Shown here one piece after another: positions 8,880-15,653 of a stretch of DNA of 64,000 nt (its first letter is position 1; the number at the start of each line of letters is the position of its first letter). The notes beneath the pieces were generated by a model. The model was not told where the DNA came from. It made no database searches and saw nothing but the letters and a program-made list of their open reading frames with translations. Both the position numbers and the translations under genes were made by a program. Origin of the DNA: Chitinophaga sp. H8 (GTDB lineage: Bacteria > Bacteroidota > Bacteroidia > Chitinophagales > Chitinophagaceae); NCBI RefSeq assembly GCF_040567655.1, contig NZ_JBEXAC010000002.1, positions 558,001 to 622,000 on the forward strand, read 5' to 3'.

Positions 8880-9047
8880 TATAAAATTGATCCACGGCCC
8901 TCCCTACTCACTGTCACCTGCCGGGGTTAGCAGCCGGGGACTATCTTCCGCATTACCGTATTGAAGATACGCTATCAGTTTAAAACTTGAACTGCTTGTA
9001 TGAAAAATTATTGCGCCCTTGTCGCAGTACATGCATATAGCTGTATA

Positions 9048-9611
9048 TCAGCTATTTAAGAAATCTGTTACCAACTTTTTTACGGCAGCATAAGCCACTT
9101 CCAGCTCATCATTTACCACAGTCTGATCAAATTCATCCGCAAAATTAAGTTCATAACGGGCTTTCCCCAGTCTTTCTTCCAGGGATGCCTGGGTTTCGGT
9201 ACCACGATCACTCAAACGCTCGCGCAGGGCTTCAATAGAAGGGGGTTTAATAAAGATGGTCAAGGCACTTTCGTGGTACTTTTCTTTAATAGACAGGGCC
9301 CCCTTTACATCGATATCTATCATGGGTACCTGTTGGTTATCCCAGATACGTTTCAGCTCGCTTTTAAGGGTACCGTAATACTTCCCGGCGTACACCATCT
9401 CATATTCCGCAAAAGCATGTGCTTCAATTTTCTGATGAAAATCTTCTGCTGTAAGGAAATAATAATCCTTTCCATCTACTTCATTAGCACGGGGAGTACG
9501 GGTACTGGCTGAAATTGAAAATGCCAGCCGGGGCAATTCAGACAACAATCTTTTTACTATAGTGGTTTTACCCGCCCCGGAAGGCGCAGTAATAATGATG
9601 AGCTTGTTCAT
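9048..9611 (-). CDS. gmk: Guanylate kinase
   Basis: Gmk phosphorylates GMP to GDP with ATP. The 187-residue protein has the P-loop APSGAGKTTIV at residues 9-19. GMP-binding residues lie in the segment STRTPRANEVDGKDYYFLT, and the lid helix contains RLSDRGTETQASLEERLGKARYELNFADEFD. Length and motif order match the family. It lies downstream of murA on the same strand, separated by about 195 bases filled with TTAGC-rich repeats, so it may have been cut off from that operon. Confidence 0.96.
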   Translation of the reverse strand: MNKLIIITAPSGAGKTTIVKRLLSELPRLAFSISASTRTPRANEVDGKDYYFLTAEDFHQKIEAHAFAEYEMVYAGKYYGTLKSELKRIWDNQQVPMIDIDVKGALSIKEKYHESALTIFIKPPSIEALRERLSDRGTETQASLEERLGKARYELNFADEFDQTVVNDELEVAYAAVKKLVTDFLNS

Positions 9612-9616
9612 TAGCG

Positions 9617-9803
9617 GTTAGCTTTTAGCTATTAGCCGTTAGCCAGGTAGTTCTTTATTTGTTAATGAGCGGTATACAGCAGTTAGCTTTTAGCTATTAG
9701 CCGTTAGCCAGGTAGTTCGCCATTTGTTAGTGAGCGGTGAGCTTTTAACAGAAATGCCTGAACAGCAAATGCTAAAAGCTAATTGCTAAAAGCTAACAGC
9801 TCG
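9617..9803. repeat. TTAGC-rich intergenic repeat cluster upstream of gmk
   Basis: A segment of about 58 bases starting GTTAGCTTTTAGCTATTAG is present twice as a direct repeat (9617-9674 and 9682-9739, period 65). It is followed by an inverted, shorter version (TAAAAGCTAACAGC around 9785-9800), which allows a long hairpin with the second copy. Related sequence occurs at 13881-13955 and 14237-14321. Confidence 0.85.
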
Positions 9804-9806
9804 CTA

Positions 9807-11114
9807 CTATACTCTCTTAATATCCGCTCCCAGTTTTCTCAGGCGGTCGTCAATATATTGATAACCACGATCTATCTGGTCAATATTCTGAATAGTGCTT
9901 TTTCCTTCAGCGCTCAAGGCAGCGATCAGTAAGGAAACACCGGCGCGTATATCGGGCGATGACATGGTAATACCACGCAGCTGGTGCTGGCGGGCCAATC
10001 CGATCACTACAGCCCGGTGGGGGTCGCAGAGTACGATCTGTGCACCCATATCAATCAGTTTATCCACGAAGAACAAACGGCTTTCAAACATTTTCTGGTG
10101 GATCATCACGCTGCCTTTGGCCTGTGTAGCCACTACCAGTACAATACTGAGCAGGTCGGGGGTAAACCCTGGCCAGGGATGATCTGAGATGGTCAGGATG
10201 GAGCCGTCCAGGAAGGTTTGTATTTCGTAGGAGTCCTGGGAAGGAATATAGATATCATTACCCCGGAATTCCATTTGGATGCCCAGCTGGCTGAACTTCT
10301 CCGGGATGATACCCAGGTGTTCCACACCGGCATTTTTGATAGTGATTTCGCTTTGCGTCATGGCGGCCAATCCGATGAAAGAACCGATTTCTATCATATC
10401 GGGCAGCATGCTATGCTGGCAACCTTTGAGGGAAGTCACCCCTTCAATGGTGAGCAGGTTGGAGCCTACCCCGCTGATCCGTGCCCCCATGCTGTTCAGC
10501 ATTTTACACAGTTGCTGGGTATATGGTTCACAGGCAGCATTATAGATGGTAGTGGTACCGGTAGCTAATACAGCTGCCATGATGATGTTGGCAGTACCAG
10601 TTACGGAGGGTTCGTCCAGGAGCATGTAAGTGCCTTTCAGCCCGGTTGTTTCCAGCCGGAAGAAATTATCATCCGCATCATAGACGAATTTTGCACCCAG
10701 CTTTTCAAAACCAATGATGTGGGTATCGAGGCGGCGGCGGCCGATTTTATCGCCTCCGGGTTTGGGAATATAGGCTTCTCCAAACCTGGCCAGTAACGGG
10801 CCTGCAATCATTACAGAACCTCTCAGCCTGCCGGATTTCTTTTTAAATTCGGGGCTTTGCAAATATTTCAGATCAATATTATCTGCCTGGAATTCGCAGA
10901 CATCTCTGCTTATCCGGTTCACCTTCACACCGGTGTCGCCCAGTAATTCGATCAGCAGATTTACGTCTACAATATCCGGGATATTGCTGATGACCACTTT
11001 TTCGGGGGTCAGCAATACGGCACTGATAATCTGTAAAGCTTCGTTTTTGGCACCTTGGGGCGTAATTTCCCCCTTCAGGCGGTTGCCCCCTCTTACTTCA
11101 AAAGCGCTGCTCAC
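9807..11114 (-). CDS. murA: UDP-N-acetylglucosamine 1-carboxyvinyltransferase (MurA) with Asp in the Cys115 position
   Basis: MurA transfers enolpyruvate from PEP to UDP-GlcNAc, the first committed step of peptidoglycan synthesis. The 435-residue protein shows the N-terminal substrate-binding pair Lys23-Asn24 (PQGAKNEAL), the loop region GPLLARFGEAYIPKPGGDKIGRRRLDTH, and the C-terminal RAGVSLLIAALSAEG. In E. coli the loop holds Cys115 (PGGC), the fosfomycin target; here the equivalent residue is Asp122 (PGGD). Asp in this place is known to keep MurA active and to make it insensitive to fosfomycin. The start codon overlaps the stop of the DUF4290 gene by four bases, so the two are translationally coupled. 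Confidence 0.96.
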   Translation of the reverse strand: MSSAFEVRGGNRLKGEITPQGAKNEALQIISAVLLTPEKVVISNIPDIVDVNLLIELLGDTGVKVNRISRDVCEFQADNIDLKYLQSPEFKKKSGRLRGSVMIAGPLLARFGEAYIPKPGGDKIGRRRLDTHIIGFEKLGAKFVYDADDNFFRLETTGLKGTYMLLDEPSVTGTANIIMAAVLATGTTTIYNAACEPYTQQLCKMLNSMGARISGVGSNLLTIEGVTSLKGCQHSMLPDMIEIGSFIGLAAMTQSEITIKNAGVEHLGIIPEKFSQLGIQMEFRGNDIYIPSQDSYEIQTFLDGSILTISDHPWPGFTPDLLSIVLVVATQAKGSVMIHQKMFESRLFFVDKLIDMGAQIVLCDPHRAVVIGLARQHQLRGITMSSPDIRAGVSLLIAALSAEGKSTIQNIDQIDRGYQYIDDRLRKLGADIKRV

Positions 11115-11821
11115 TTATTCCTGTTTTTGTTGTTGTATTTGTTACTATGCTTATTGCTGTTATTATCCCTTTTTCCACCGCCGTTATTATCGCGCTTGAA
11201 TTTGTTCTGCTGGAAAGTTTTGCGTTTGGGGCGGAAATGTTCTCCGCTGGCACCGAAGCCGGGAGTAGGCGTATGCGTAGCATGTGCAGCAGTACCGCCT
11301 CCACCGGGATGATATTCCAATGCACCATTGCTGATGGCTAACAATTCACCTTTGATGGCATCATCATGAACACTTTCTTTATGCCAGTTGCCATAAGCCA
11401 GTTTCATATAGTTGCCTATACATTGGGTAAAGCCTTCTTTTTTTTCAGGGCTTTCTTCTTCCAATGCTTTATTGATCACCATTTCCAGGTTTTTTCCAAA
11501 GTGCCTGTTTTTAGGGTATTTTTTAGGGTAAGGCAGTTTATCAGGTTTGGTACGGAGGGTTTCCTCTGTTGGAATGGGGTAAGGAGATTCCACGTTCAGG
11601 GTGAATCCGGAAATCAAAAACAGGTGGTCCCACAGTTTATGCCTGAAATCTTCCACATTCCTCAGGTGAGGGTTCAACGTACCCATCAGCTCAATGACAG
11701 CCATGGCATTACGTTGACGTTCTTCAGGATCTTCTATCGTCAGCAGATATTCTACCATCTTCTGGATATTCCTCCCATACTCTTTCATTATCAAGTAATT
11801 ACGAGTGGTATTGTATTCCAT
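11111..11821 (-). CDS. DUF4290 domain-containing protein
   Basis: The 236-residue protein is of the DUF4290 family, which is found upstream of murA in Bacteroidota. The N-terminal 170 residues look globular and mainly helical (EYGRNIQKMVEYLLTIEDPEERQRNAMAVIELMGTLNPHLR and WDHLFLISGF). The C-terminal 65 residues are a low-complexity, basic tail rich in Gly, Asn, His and Lys (GGGGTAAHATHTP to KRDNNSNKHSNKYNNKNRNK). Such a tail suggests a disordered nucleic-acid- or surface-binding extension. Function is unknown. Overlap with murA by four bases implies a role tied to cell-wall synthesis or simple coupling. Confidence 0.85.
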   Translation of the reverse strand: MEYNTTRNYLIMKEYGRNIQKMVEYLLTIEDPEERQRNAMAVIELMGTLNPHLRNVEDFRHKLWDHLFLISGFTLNVESPYPIPTEETLRTKPDKLPYPKKYPKNRHFGKNLEMVINKALEEESPEKKEGFTQCIGNYMKLAYGNWHKESVHDDAIKGELLAISNGALEYHPGGGGTAAHATHTPTPGFGASGEHFRPKRKTFQQNKFKRDNNGGGKRDNNSNKHSNKYNNKNRNK

Positions 11822-11998
11822 TATTTTAATTTAAAGCTATATACTTTTTGTTGTCTGGTTTATTTTACGCGAAGAAACAAAGCCGGCAGTTTATGGAGAA
11901 CATTCTTCTTGCCTTGAACTTGGTGTAAGCGGTTACCTCAATGGAGCGGTAAAAGCTATATGCAAACTTAATAAAAAATAGTCAATTAATATTTGCGT

Positions 11999-12934
11999 CT
12001 ATTCCCCCATTGCCAGCCTGCCCCAGTTGTCGAGTTCTGCCGCTGTCCATAATTCGGGGAAGAAGATGATGCGCTTGTTTTTAGGAGGCAGGTACTGTTG
12101 CCAGTTGGTACCTCCGGTAGCAGCGATATCTTCCGGTTTTTTGTGCAGGTAGCGCACAGCAGATTTGTAATGCATCAGTGGCCACCTTACGTTGATGTTA
12201 AGATCATATTCTTTCAGCAGTGGCAGTACTTCCTGTTGTTCGGCTGGCGGCAACTGCTGATAACGTTGCTGCATATTGCAGTCTTTATACCGGGAGGCCA
12301 GTTCCAGGAAAGCGGGCATATATTTCATTTCAAACTGGCGCAGGGTAAGGGTTTTCTTACCGGTAGCCAGTTCCGTGGCCCCACTTCTCCAGTAGATATT
12401 TTCCAGTAATATTTTCAGGTCGGCCGTATTGATCGTCTGGCGTTGTTGTTCATATACCAGGTTGACCAGGCTGGTAGAGCAAATTTCCACCATACGGAAT
12501 TGTCCGCTCTGAAATCCGCTGGCGGGCAGCAATGCCATTCTGAATTGCAGGAATTGCTGTTTATCCATACCGTCTACCATGATTTCAAAAGAATGTACCA
12601 GGTTGCGGAAGTAGTTATTAATGCGCCGGATCTGGGTTTTGAAGATGTCGGCCGTTAATACCGGTGCATGGCAGATTTGTTCAATAGCCTGCAGGGACAG
12701 TTTGAAATACAGTTCTGTGATCTGATGATAAATGATGAAAATGTTTTCATCAGGAAATGGCGTACGGGGGTGCTGCAGGTTAAGCAAAACATCCAGTTGG
12801 ATATAATCCCAGTAAGTAAGATAATCTGCATACAGCAGGCCATCCAGGTATGAGGACAGGTCCTGTCCCATCGCCGAATATTTTTCTTCCAGCCGTTTTA
12901 TCTTTTCGGCAATTTCAGGTGTAACCATAAACAA
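11999..12934 (-). CDS. kynA: Tryptophan 2,3-dioxygenase-family protein
   Basis: The 311-residue protein matches heme-dependent tryptophan 2,3-dioxygenase, which opens the indole ring of L-tryptophan to give N-formylkynurenine. Visible signatures are LTYWDYIQLDVLLNLQ, FIIYHQITELYFKLSL with the distal His70, and ASGFQSGQFRMVE with the substrate-binding Arg. RWPLMHYKSAV near the C-terminus should supply the proximal heme His. No other kynurenine-pathway gene lies nearby. The Lrp/AsnC regulator is directly upstream on the same strand (86 bases apart) and could control it. An indole-related substrate other than tryptophan is possible. Confidence 0.88.
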   Translation of the reverse strand: MFMVTPEIAEKIKRLEEKYSAMGQDLSSYLDGLLYADYLTYWDYIQLDVLLNLQHPRTPFPDENIFIIYHQITELYFKLSLQAIEQICHAPVLTADIFKTQIRRINNYFRNLVHSFEIMVDGMDKQQFLQFRMALLPASGFQSGQFRMVEICSTSLVNLVYEQQRQTINTADLKILLENIYWRSGATELATGKKTLTLRQFEMKYMPAFLELASRYKDCNMQQRYQQLPPAEQQEVLPLLKEYDLNINVRWPLMHYKSAVRYLHKKPEDIAATGGTNWQQYLPPKNKRIIFFPELWTAAELDNWGRLAMGE

Positions 12935-13020
12935 GATTACGTCATTTCTTTATTCATTCCGCAGATGCAGGCATCCTGGTATAAATAAAAGGCTGGAAGA
13001 CGGATAGCAGCAGCCGGAAG

Positions 13021-13488
13021 TTATTCTACCACGTTAATGGTACGATAGAAACTCTCTTCCAGAGAAATCAGGGTTTCGGTTCTTTCAATACCCTTGATTT
13101 TCTGCAATTCATCATGCAGGATACGTCTGAGCTGGGTAATATCTTTACAGATAATCTCAGCAAACATGCTGTAGCTGCCGGTAGTATAATTAAGGCGTAC
13201 CATTTCCGGTATTTTCCTTAATTCTTTAGCTACGGTGTCATACATGGAGCTTTTTTCGAGATAAATCCCAATAAAGGCAATTACATCATAGCCAATCATT
13301 TTTAAATCCACATGTAATTTTGTACCTTTAACTATACCCAATTCCTGGAGTTTCTTCATCCTTACATGGATAGTACCACCGGAAACAAAGAGCTTCTTAC
13401 CAAGATCGGCATATGAGATTTCAGCATTATGCATCATTTCGCTGATTATCTGTAAATCCAGTTTGTCAATATTCAAATTGTGACTCAT
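13021..13488 (-). CDS. Lrp/AsnC-family transcriptional regulator
   Basis: The 155-residue protein has an N-terminal winged helix-turn-helix (residues 5-60: LDLQIISEMMHNAEISYADLGKKLFVSGGTIHVRMKKLQELGIV). A RAM ligand-binding domain follows (about 65-150), with the typical IGIYLEKSSMYDTVAKELRKIPEMV and ERTETLISLEESF. Proteins of this family bind amino acids and regulate their metabolism. The gene lies upstream of the tryptophan-dioxygenase gene on the same strand and is divergent from the leucine-type tRNA-like RNA. This makes an amino-acid-responsive locus plausible, although the ligand cannot be read from sequence. Confidence 0.93.
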   Translation of the reverse strand: MSHNLNIDKLDLQIISEMMHNAEISYADLGKKLFVSGGTIHVRMKKLQELGIVKGTKLHVDLKMIGYDVIAFIGIYLEKSSMYDTVAKELRKIPEMVRLNYTTGSYSMFAEIICKDITQLRRILHDELQKIKGIERTETLISLEESFYRTINVVE

Positions 13489-13681
13489 TTTTACAATTTG
13501 TTTTTGATGGTTTTAAAGTTATATGCAAATATTTAAAAAAAATCGAAATTTCAAAAATTTTTCTTAAAAAATTTGCAAGAAATACCCCGTATCTTTAGAT
13601 TTGCATCATAATCAGTATTGAAAACGATTAATCAGGCAGCAAATTAAGCTTTACTTCTTGTGTTTTTGGATTCAACTGATC

Positions 13682-13689
13682 AAAATTTG
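13682..13689 (+). promoter_or_regulatory. Candidate -7 box of the tRNA-like RNA
   Basis: AAAATTTG differs from TAnnTTTG at one fixed position and ends four bases before the predicted mature 5' end at 13694. If used, the primary transcript would have almost no 5' leader. A TTG lies at 13658-13660, slightly further upstream than the ideal -33 distance. Confidence 0.35.
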
Positions 13690-13693
13690 ATAC

Positions 13694-13835
13694 TGTGGGA
13701 TGATGGAATTGGCAGACATGCCCTCTTGTCTCGGGGGTGGGGAGTCCAGGATAAACATAGCATAATGGGTTGACCACTAATCTTATTTGTGCTAAGGCTA
13801 ACTGCCCCGTGAAGGTTCGAATCCTTCTCCTACAG
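13694..13835 (+). tRNA. tRNA-like RNA: leucine-type body, GUC in the anticodon position, giant variable arm
   Basis: A hand fold gives a full cloverleaf. The acceptor stem is TGTGGGA (13694-13700) with TCCTACA (13828-13834), one G-T pair. The D arm has a Leu-type loop (GAATTGGCAGA) and a three-pair stem. The anticodon arm is CCCTC/GGGGG with the seven-base loop TTGTCTC (13726-13732). The T arm is perfect: GAAGG, TTCGAAT, CCTTC. CCA is not encoded. The variable region (13738-13810) is 73 bases instead of about 15-20; GGGG at 13739 pairs with CCCC at 13805, and the insert can continue as a long imperfect hairpin. The triplet in the anticodon position is GTC (Asp) with T at position 37, which fits neither leucine nor normal decoding. 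It could be a diverged tRNA, a regulatory tRNA mimic, or a tRNA interrupted by an insertion. Confidence 0.7.
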
Positions 13836-13838
13836 CTA

Positions 13839-13880
13839 AAAAAGGCGCTTAGATCTTCGGATTCAGGCGCCTTTTTCTTT
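13839..13880 (+). terminator. Rho-independent terminator of the tRNA-like RNA
   Basis: Directly after the tRNA-like RNA, AAAAAGGCGC pairs with GCGCCTTTTT. The apical part can close on a TTCG tetraloop, and a T-rich tract follows. This shows that the RNA is a transcription unit of its own. Confidence 0.85.
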
Positions 13881-13955
13881 TTAGCTATTAGCTGTTAGCT
13901 CAATGTAGCGGGTAAAAAGCGATTAGCCATTAGCTGAATGCAGCGAGCGATTAGA
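13881..13955. repeat. TTAGC-rich dispersed repeat (copy 2)
   Basis: The stretch TTAGCTATTAGCTGTTAGC, then TTAGCCATTAGCTGAATGCAGCG, is a relative of the cluster upstream of gmk. It is the inverted counterpart of the copies at 14237-14321. A fragment (GCTTTTAGCTGAATACAGG) also occurs at 14081-14099. Confidence 0.75.
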
Positions 13956-14011
13956 ATAGGTTAAAATTGTATCAGGTTACTATTTTTATCATCCCCTGTT
14001 TTATAGCCTTT

Positions 14012-14077
14012 TATGCTCTATCTATGCTTTAACTATGCTCTAACTATGCTTTAACCATGCTCTGACCATGCCTCAAA
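14012..14077. repeat. 11-bp tandem repeat, six copies
   Basis: Six consecutive 11-base units of the form (T/C)ATGCT(C/T)TAAC start at 14012, 14023, 14034, 14045, 14056 and 14067, with growing divergence toward the right end. The period is close to one DNA helical turn. No reading frame is associated with it. Confidence 0.88.
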
Positions 14078-14236
14078 ACAGCTTTTAGCTGAATACAGGG
14101 AGTATTTAAAGTAGGAGTGCCTATACTTTTTAAACACTTCTACCATACTCTACTATAGCGTAACCCTACTTATACCCTTTAGCACCTTTACCATACTTCC
14201 CTCCCATTTTTACTTACAGGCCCCCAGCCCTCCATT

Positions 14237-14321
14237 CGCTGCATTTAAGCTAATAGCTAACTGCTAACTGCTAATCGCTCTTTCCACGCTGCATTTAAGC
14301 TAAAGGCTAATAGCTAACAGC
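14237..14321. repeat. TTAGC-rich dispersed repeat (copies 3 and 4)
   Basis: CGCTGCATTTAAGCTAA occurs at 14237 and again at 14287 (period 50), each followed by CTAATAGCTAAC-type sequence. Relative to copy 2 at 13931-13945 the orientation is inverted, so the two sites flank about 290 bases that contain the 11-bp array. Confidence 0.8.
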
Positions 14322-14366
14322 TCTTTTATACCACAAAGGCTCCTAGTTAAAAGCTATATAAAAGCT

Positions 14367-14374
14367 TACTTTTG
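14367..14374 (+). promoter_or_regulatory. TAnnTTTG promoter box abutting trmB
   Basis: TACTTTTG is an exact match to the Bacteroidota -7 consensus and ends six bases before the trmB ATG at 14381. The predicted transcript is leaderless or nearly so. There is no Shine-Dalgarno sequence. Confidence 0.5.
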
Positions 14375-14380
14375 CACCTC

Positions 14381-15088
14381 ATGGGACAGAATAAATTACA
14401 ACGTTTTGCAGAGATTGCCACTTTCCCCAATGTGCTTATATATCCGGAGGGGATGCAAGGCAAGTGGCACCATCATTTTAAAAACACACATCCTGTTACG
14501 CTGGAACTTGCTTGTGGAAAAGGAGATTATACCCTGGGGCTGGCGCGCATTTTTCCTGACAGGAACTTTATAGGGGTAGATCTGAAGGGCAACCGTATCT
14601 GGAAAGGAGCGAAGACAGCCCTGGAAACACCGCTTCCCAACGTGGCATTTTTACGGACCCAGATAGATAAGCTGGACAATTATTTTGCGGCCGGAGAGAT
14701 TGAGGAAATATGGATTACTTTTCCGGACCCGTTTTTGCGTAATTCAAAAGCTAAGAAAAGATTAACGCATCCCAAATTCCTGCAGTTGTATCAGCCACTG
14801 CTGGCCAAGGGAGCTACGATCAATCTGAAAACGGATTCTCCGGAATTGTATGCATTTACCCTGGAAGCAATAGCTGCCAGCGGATGTACGTTAATAGAAA
14901 ACGTTCCAGATGTGTATGCGTTGCCGGAAGTGCCTCCATTGTTGCAGATCCAGACCTTTTATGAAGGGATGCACCTGGCCGACAGACGTACCATTCGTTT
15001 TATCAAATTTTCACTGCCATCCGTGCCACTTGACTGGCGCAGCATAAAACTGCCTTCTGATGAAGTCACCGCTGATAGAGGGGATTGA
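14381..15088 (+). CDS. trmB: tRNA (guanine-N7-)-methyltransferase
   Basis: TrmB methylates G46 in the variable region of many tRNAs with S-adenosylmethionine. The sequence shows the SAM-binding motif LELACGKGDYTLGLARIFP, the acidic FIGVDLKGNRIWKGAK, and the family hallmark ITFPDPFLRNSKAKKRLTHPKFL. The ATG at 14381 is chosen; an in-frame TTG nine bases upstream is not needed. It lies 545 bases downstream of the tRNA-like RNA, an interesting coincidence because TrmB acts on the variable region. The gene's 3' end overlaps the DUF5522 gene by 29 bases. Confidence 0.95.
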   Translation: MGQNKLQRFAEIATFPNVLIYPEGMQGKWHHHFKNTHPVTLELACGKGDYTLGLARIFPDRNFIGVDLKGNRIWKGAKTALETPLPNVAFLRTQIDKLDNYFAAGEIEEIWITFPDPFLRNSKAKKRLTHPKFLQLYQPLLAKGATINLKTDSPELYAFTLEAIAASGCTLIENVPDVYALPEVPPLLQIQTFYEGMHLADRRTIRFIKFSLPSVPLDWRSIKLPSDEVTADRGD

Positions 15089-15254
15089 TTTTTATTACAA
15101 CGGTGATGGCTATATGGTATTTACCGAAAAATATCATCTTGACAGGGGGCATTGCTGTGGCAATGGCTGTAAACATTGTCCTTTTGAATATGAAAAAGTA
15201 CCCGCAGAAAAAAGAGAAAAACTCCTTGCCAGGCGAAGAGAAGAACAGCAGTGA
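15060..15254 (+). CDS. DUF5522 Cys-rich small protein
   Basis: The 64-residue protein carries the DUF5522 signature: FYYNGDGYMVFTEKYHLDRG followed by a cluster of four cysteines and one histidine (CCGNGCKHCP). These residues could bind a metal such as zinc or an iron-sulfur cluster. The C-terminus is a charged helix (EKREKLLARRREEQQ). Function is unknown. It overlaps the end of trmB by 29 bases and the start of the next gene by about 65, so the three genes are tightly packed and probably coexpressed. Confidence 0.85.
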   Translation: MKSPLIEGIDFYYNGDGYMVFTEKYHLDRGHCCGNGCKHCPFEYEKVPAEKREKLLARRREEQQ

Positions 15255-15603
15255 GGCAGCAAAGCCCGCTTCTTTTTTTGAGGTAGTATACAAGCTGGTA
15301 AGAAAAGTACCCAAAGGGAGGGTCACCACTTATGGCGCCATAGCAGAAGCTGCCGGCATACGTCTGAGTGCCCGTATGGTAGGATGGGCCATGAATGGTG
15401 CAGGCAGGGTACGCCCCGCGGTACCTGCACACCGGGTGGTAAACCGTAATGGCATGCTGAGTGGTAAACAGCATTTTGCTACCCCCACCCTGATGGAGGA
15501 ACTGCTGGCCCAGGAAGGCATTATTGTAAAGAATGATAAAATAGAAAATTTTAAAGCGGTATATTGGGAACCAGGAAGCCCCAAAACCAAAAGTAAAAAG
15601 TGA
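15190..15603 (+). CDS. MGMT/alkyltransferase-like DNA-binding protein without the active-site Cys
   Basis: The conserved part (from SFFEVVYKLVRKVPKGRVTTYGAIAEAAG) matches the C-terminal domain of O6-alkylguanine-DNA alkyltransferases. The helix-turn-helix and RVRPAVPAHRVVNRNGMLSGK segment are present. In true MGMT the motif is PCHRV with a methyl-accepting Cys; here it is PAHRV, so it cannot transfer the alkyl group to itself. It most resembles alkyltransferase-like (ATL) proteins that bind O6-alkylguanine and recruit excision repair. The frame is open to 15085. The ATG at 15190 is preferred because the earlier part codes for a non-conserved hydrophobic stretch inside the DUF5522 gene. Confidence 0.82.
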   Translation: MKKYPQKKEKNSLPGEEKNSSEAAKPASFFEVVYKLVRKVPKGRVTTYGAIAEAAGIRLSARMVGWAMNGAGRVRPAVPAHRVVNRNGMLSGKQHFATPTLMEELLAQEGIIVKNDKIENFKAVYWEPGSPKTKSKK

Positions 15604-15641
15604 TACTGCGTATTGTTTTCCTGTTTTCACCTTTTCACCCC

Positions 15642-15649
15642 TAAATTTG
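15642..15649 (+). promoter_or_regulatory. TAnnTTTG promoter box abutting the IPExxxVDY-family gene
   Basis: TAAATTTG matches the -7 consensus exactly and ends four bases before the ATG at 15654, again predicting a leaderless mRNA. Confidence 0.5.
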
Positions 15650-15653
15650 CAGC

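Noticed and set aside
9617..9803. Possible CRISPR or prophage attachment site
   Set aside because: Two direct copies and an inverted one, no spacers, no integrase; it fits a dispersed intergenic repeat better.
13721..13737. Group I intron in the anticodon loop of a tRNA-Leu
   Set aside because: The anticodon stem closes on a normal seven-base loop, and the extra sequence falls in the variable region. It is also far shorter than known tRNA group I introns.
15085..15189. N-terminal hydrophobic extension of the MGMT-like gene
   Set aside because: It lies wholly inside the DUF5522 gene in another frame, and homologues start near the later ATG.
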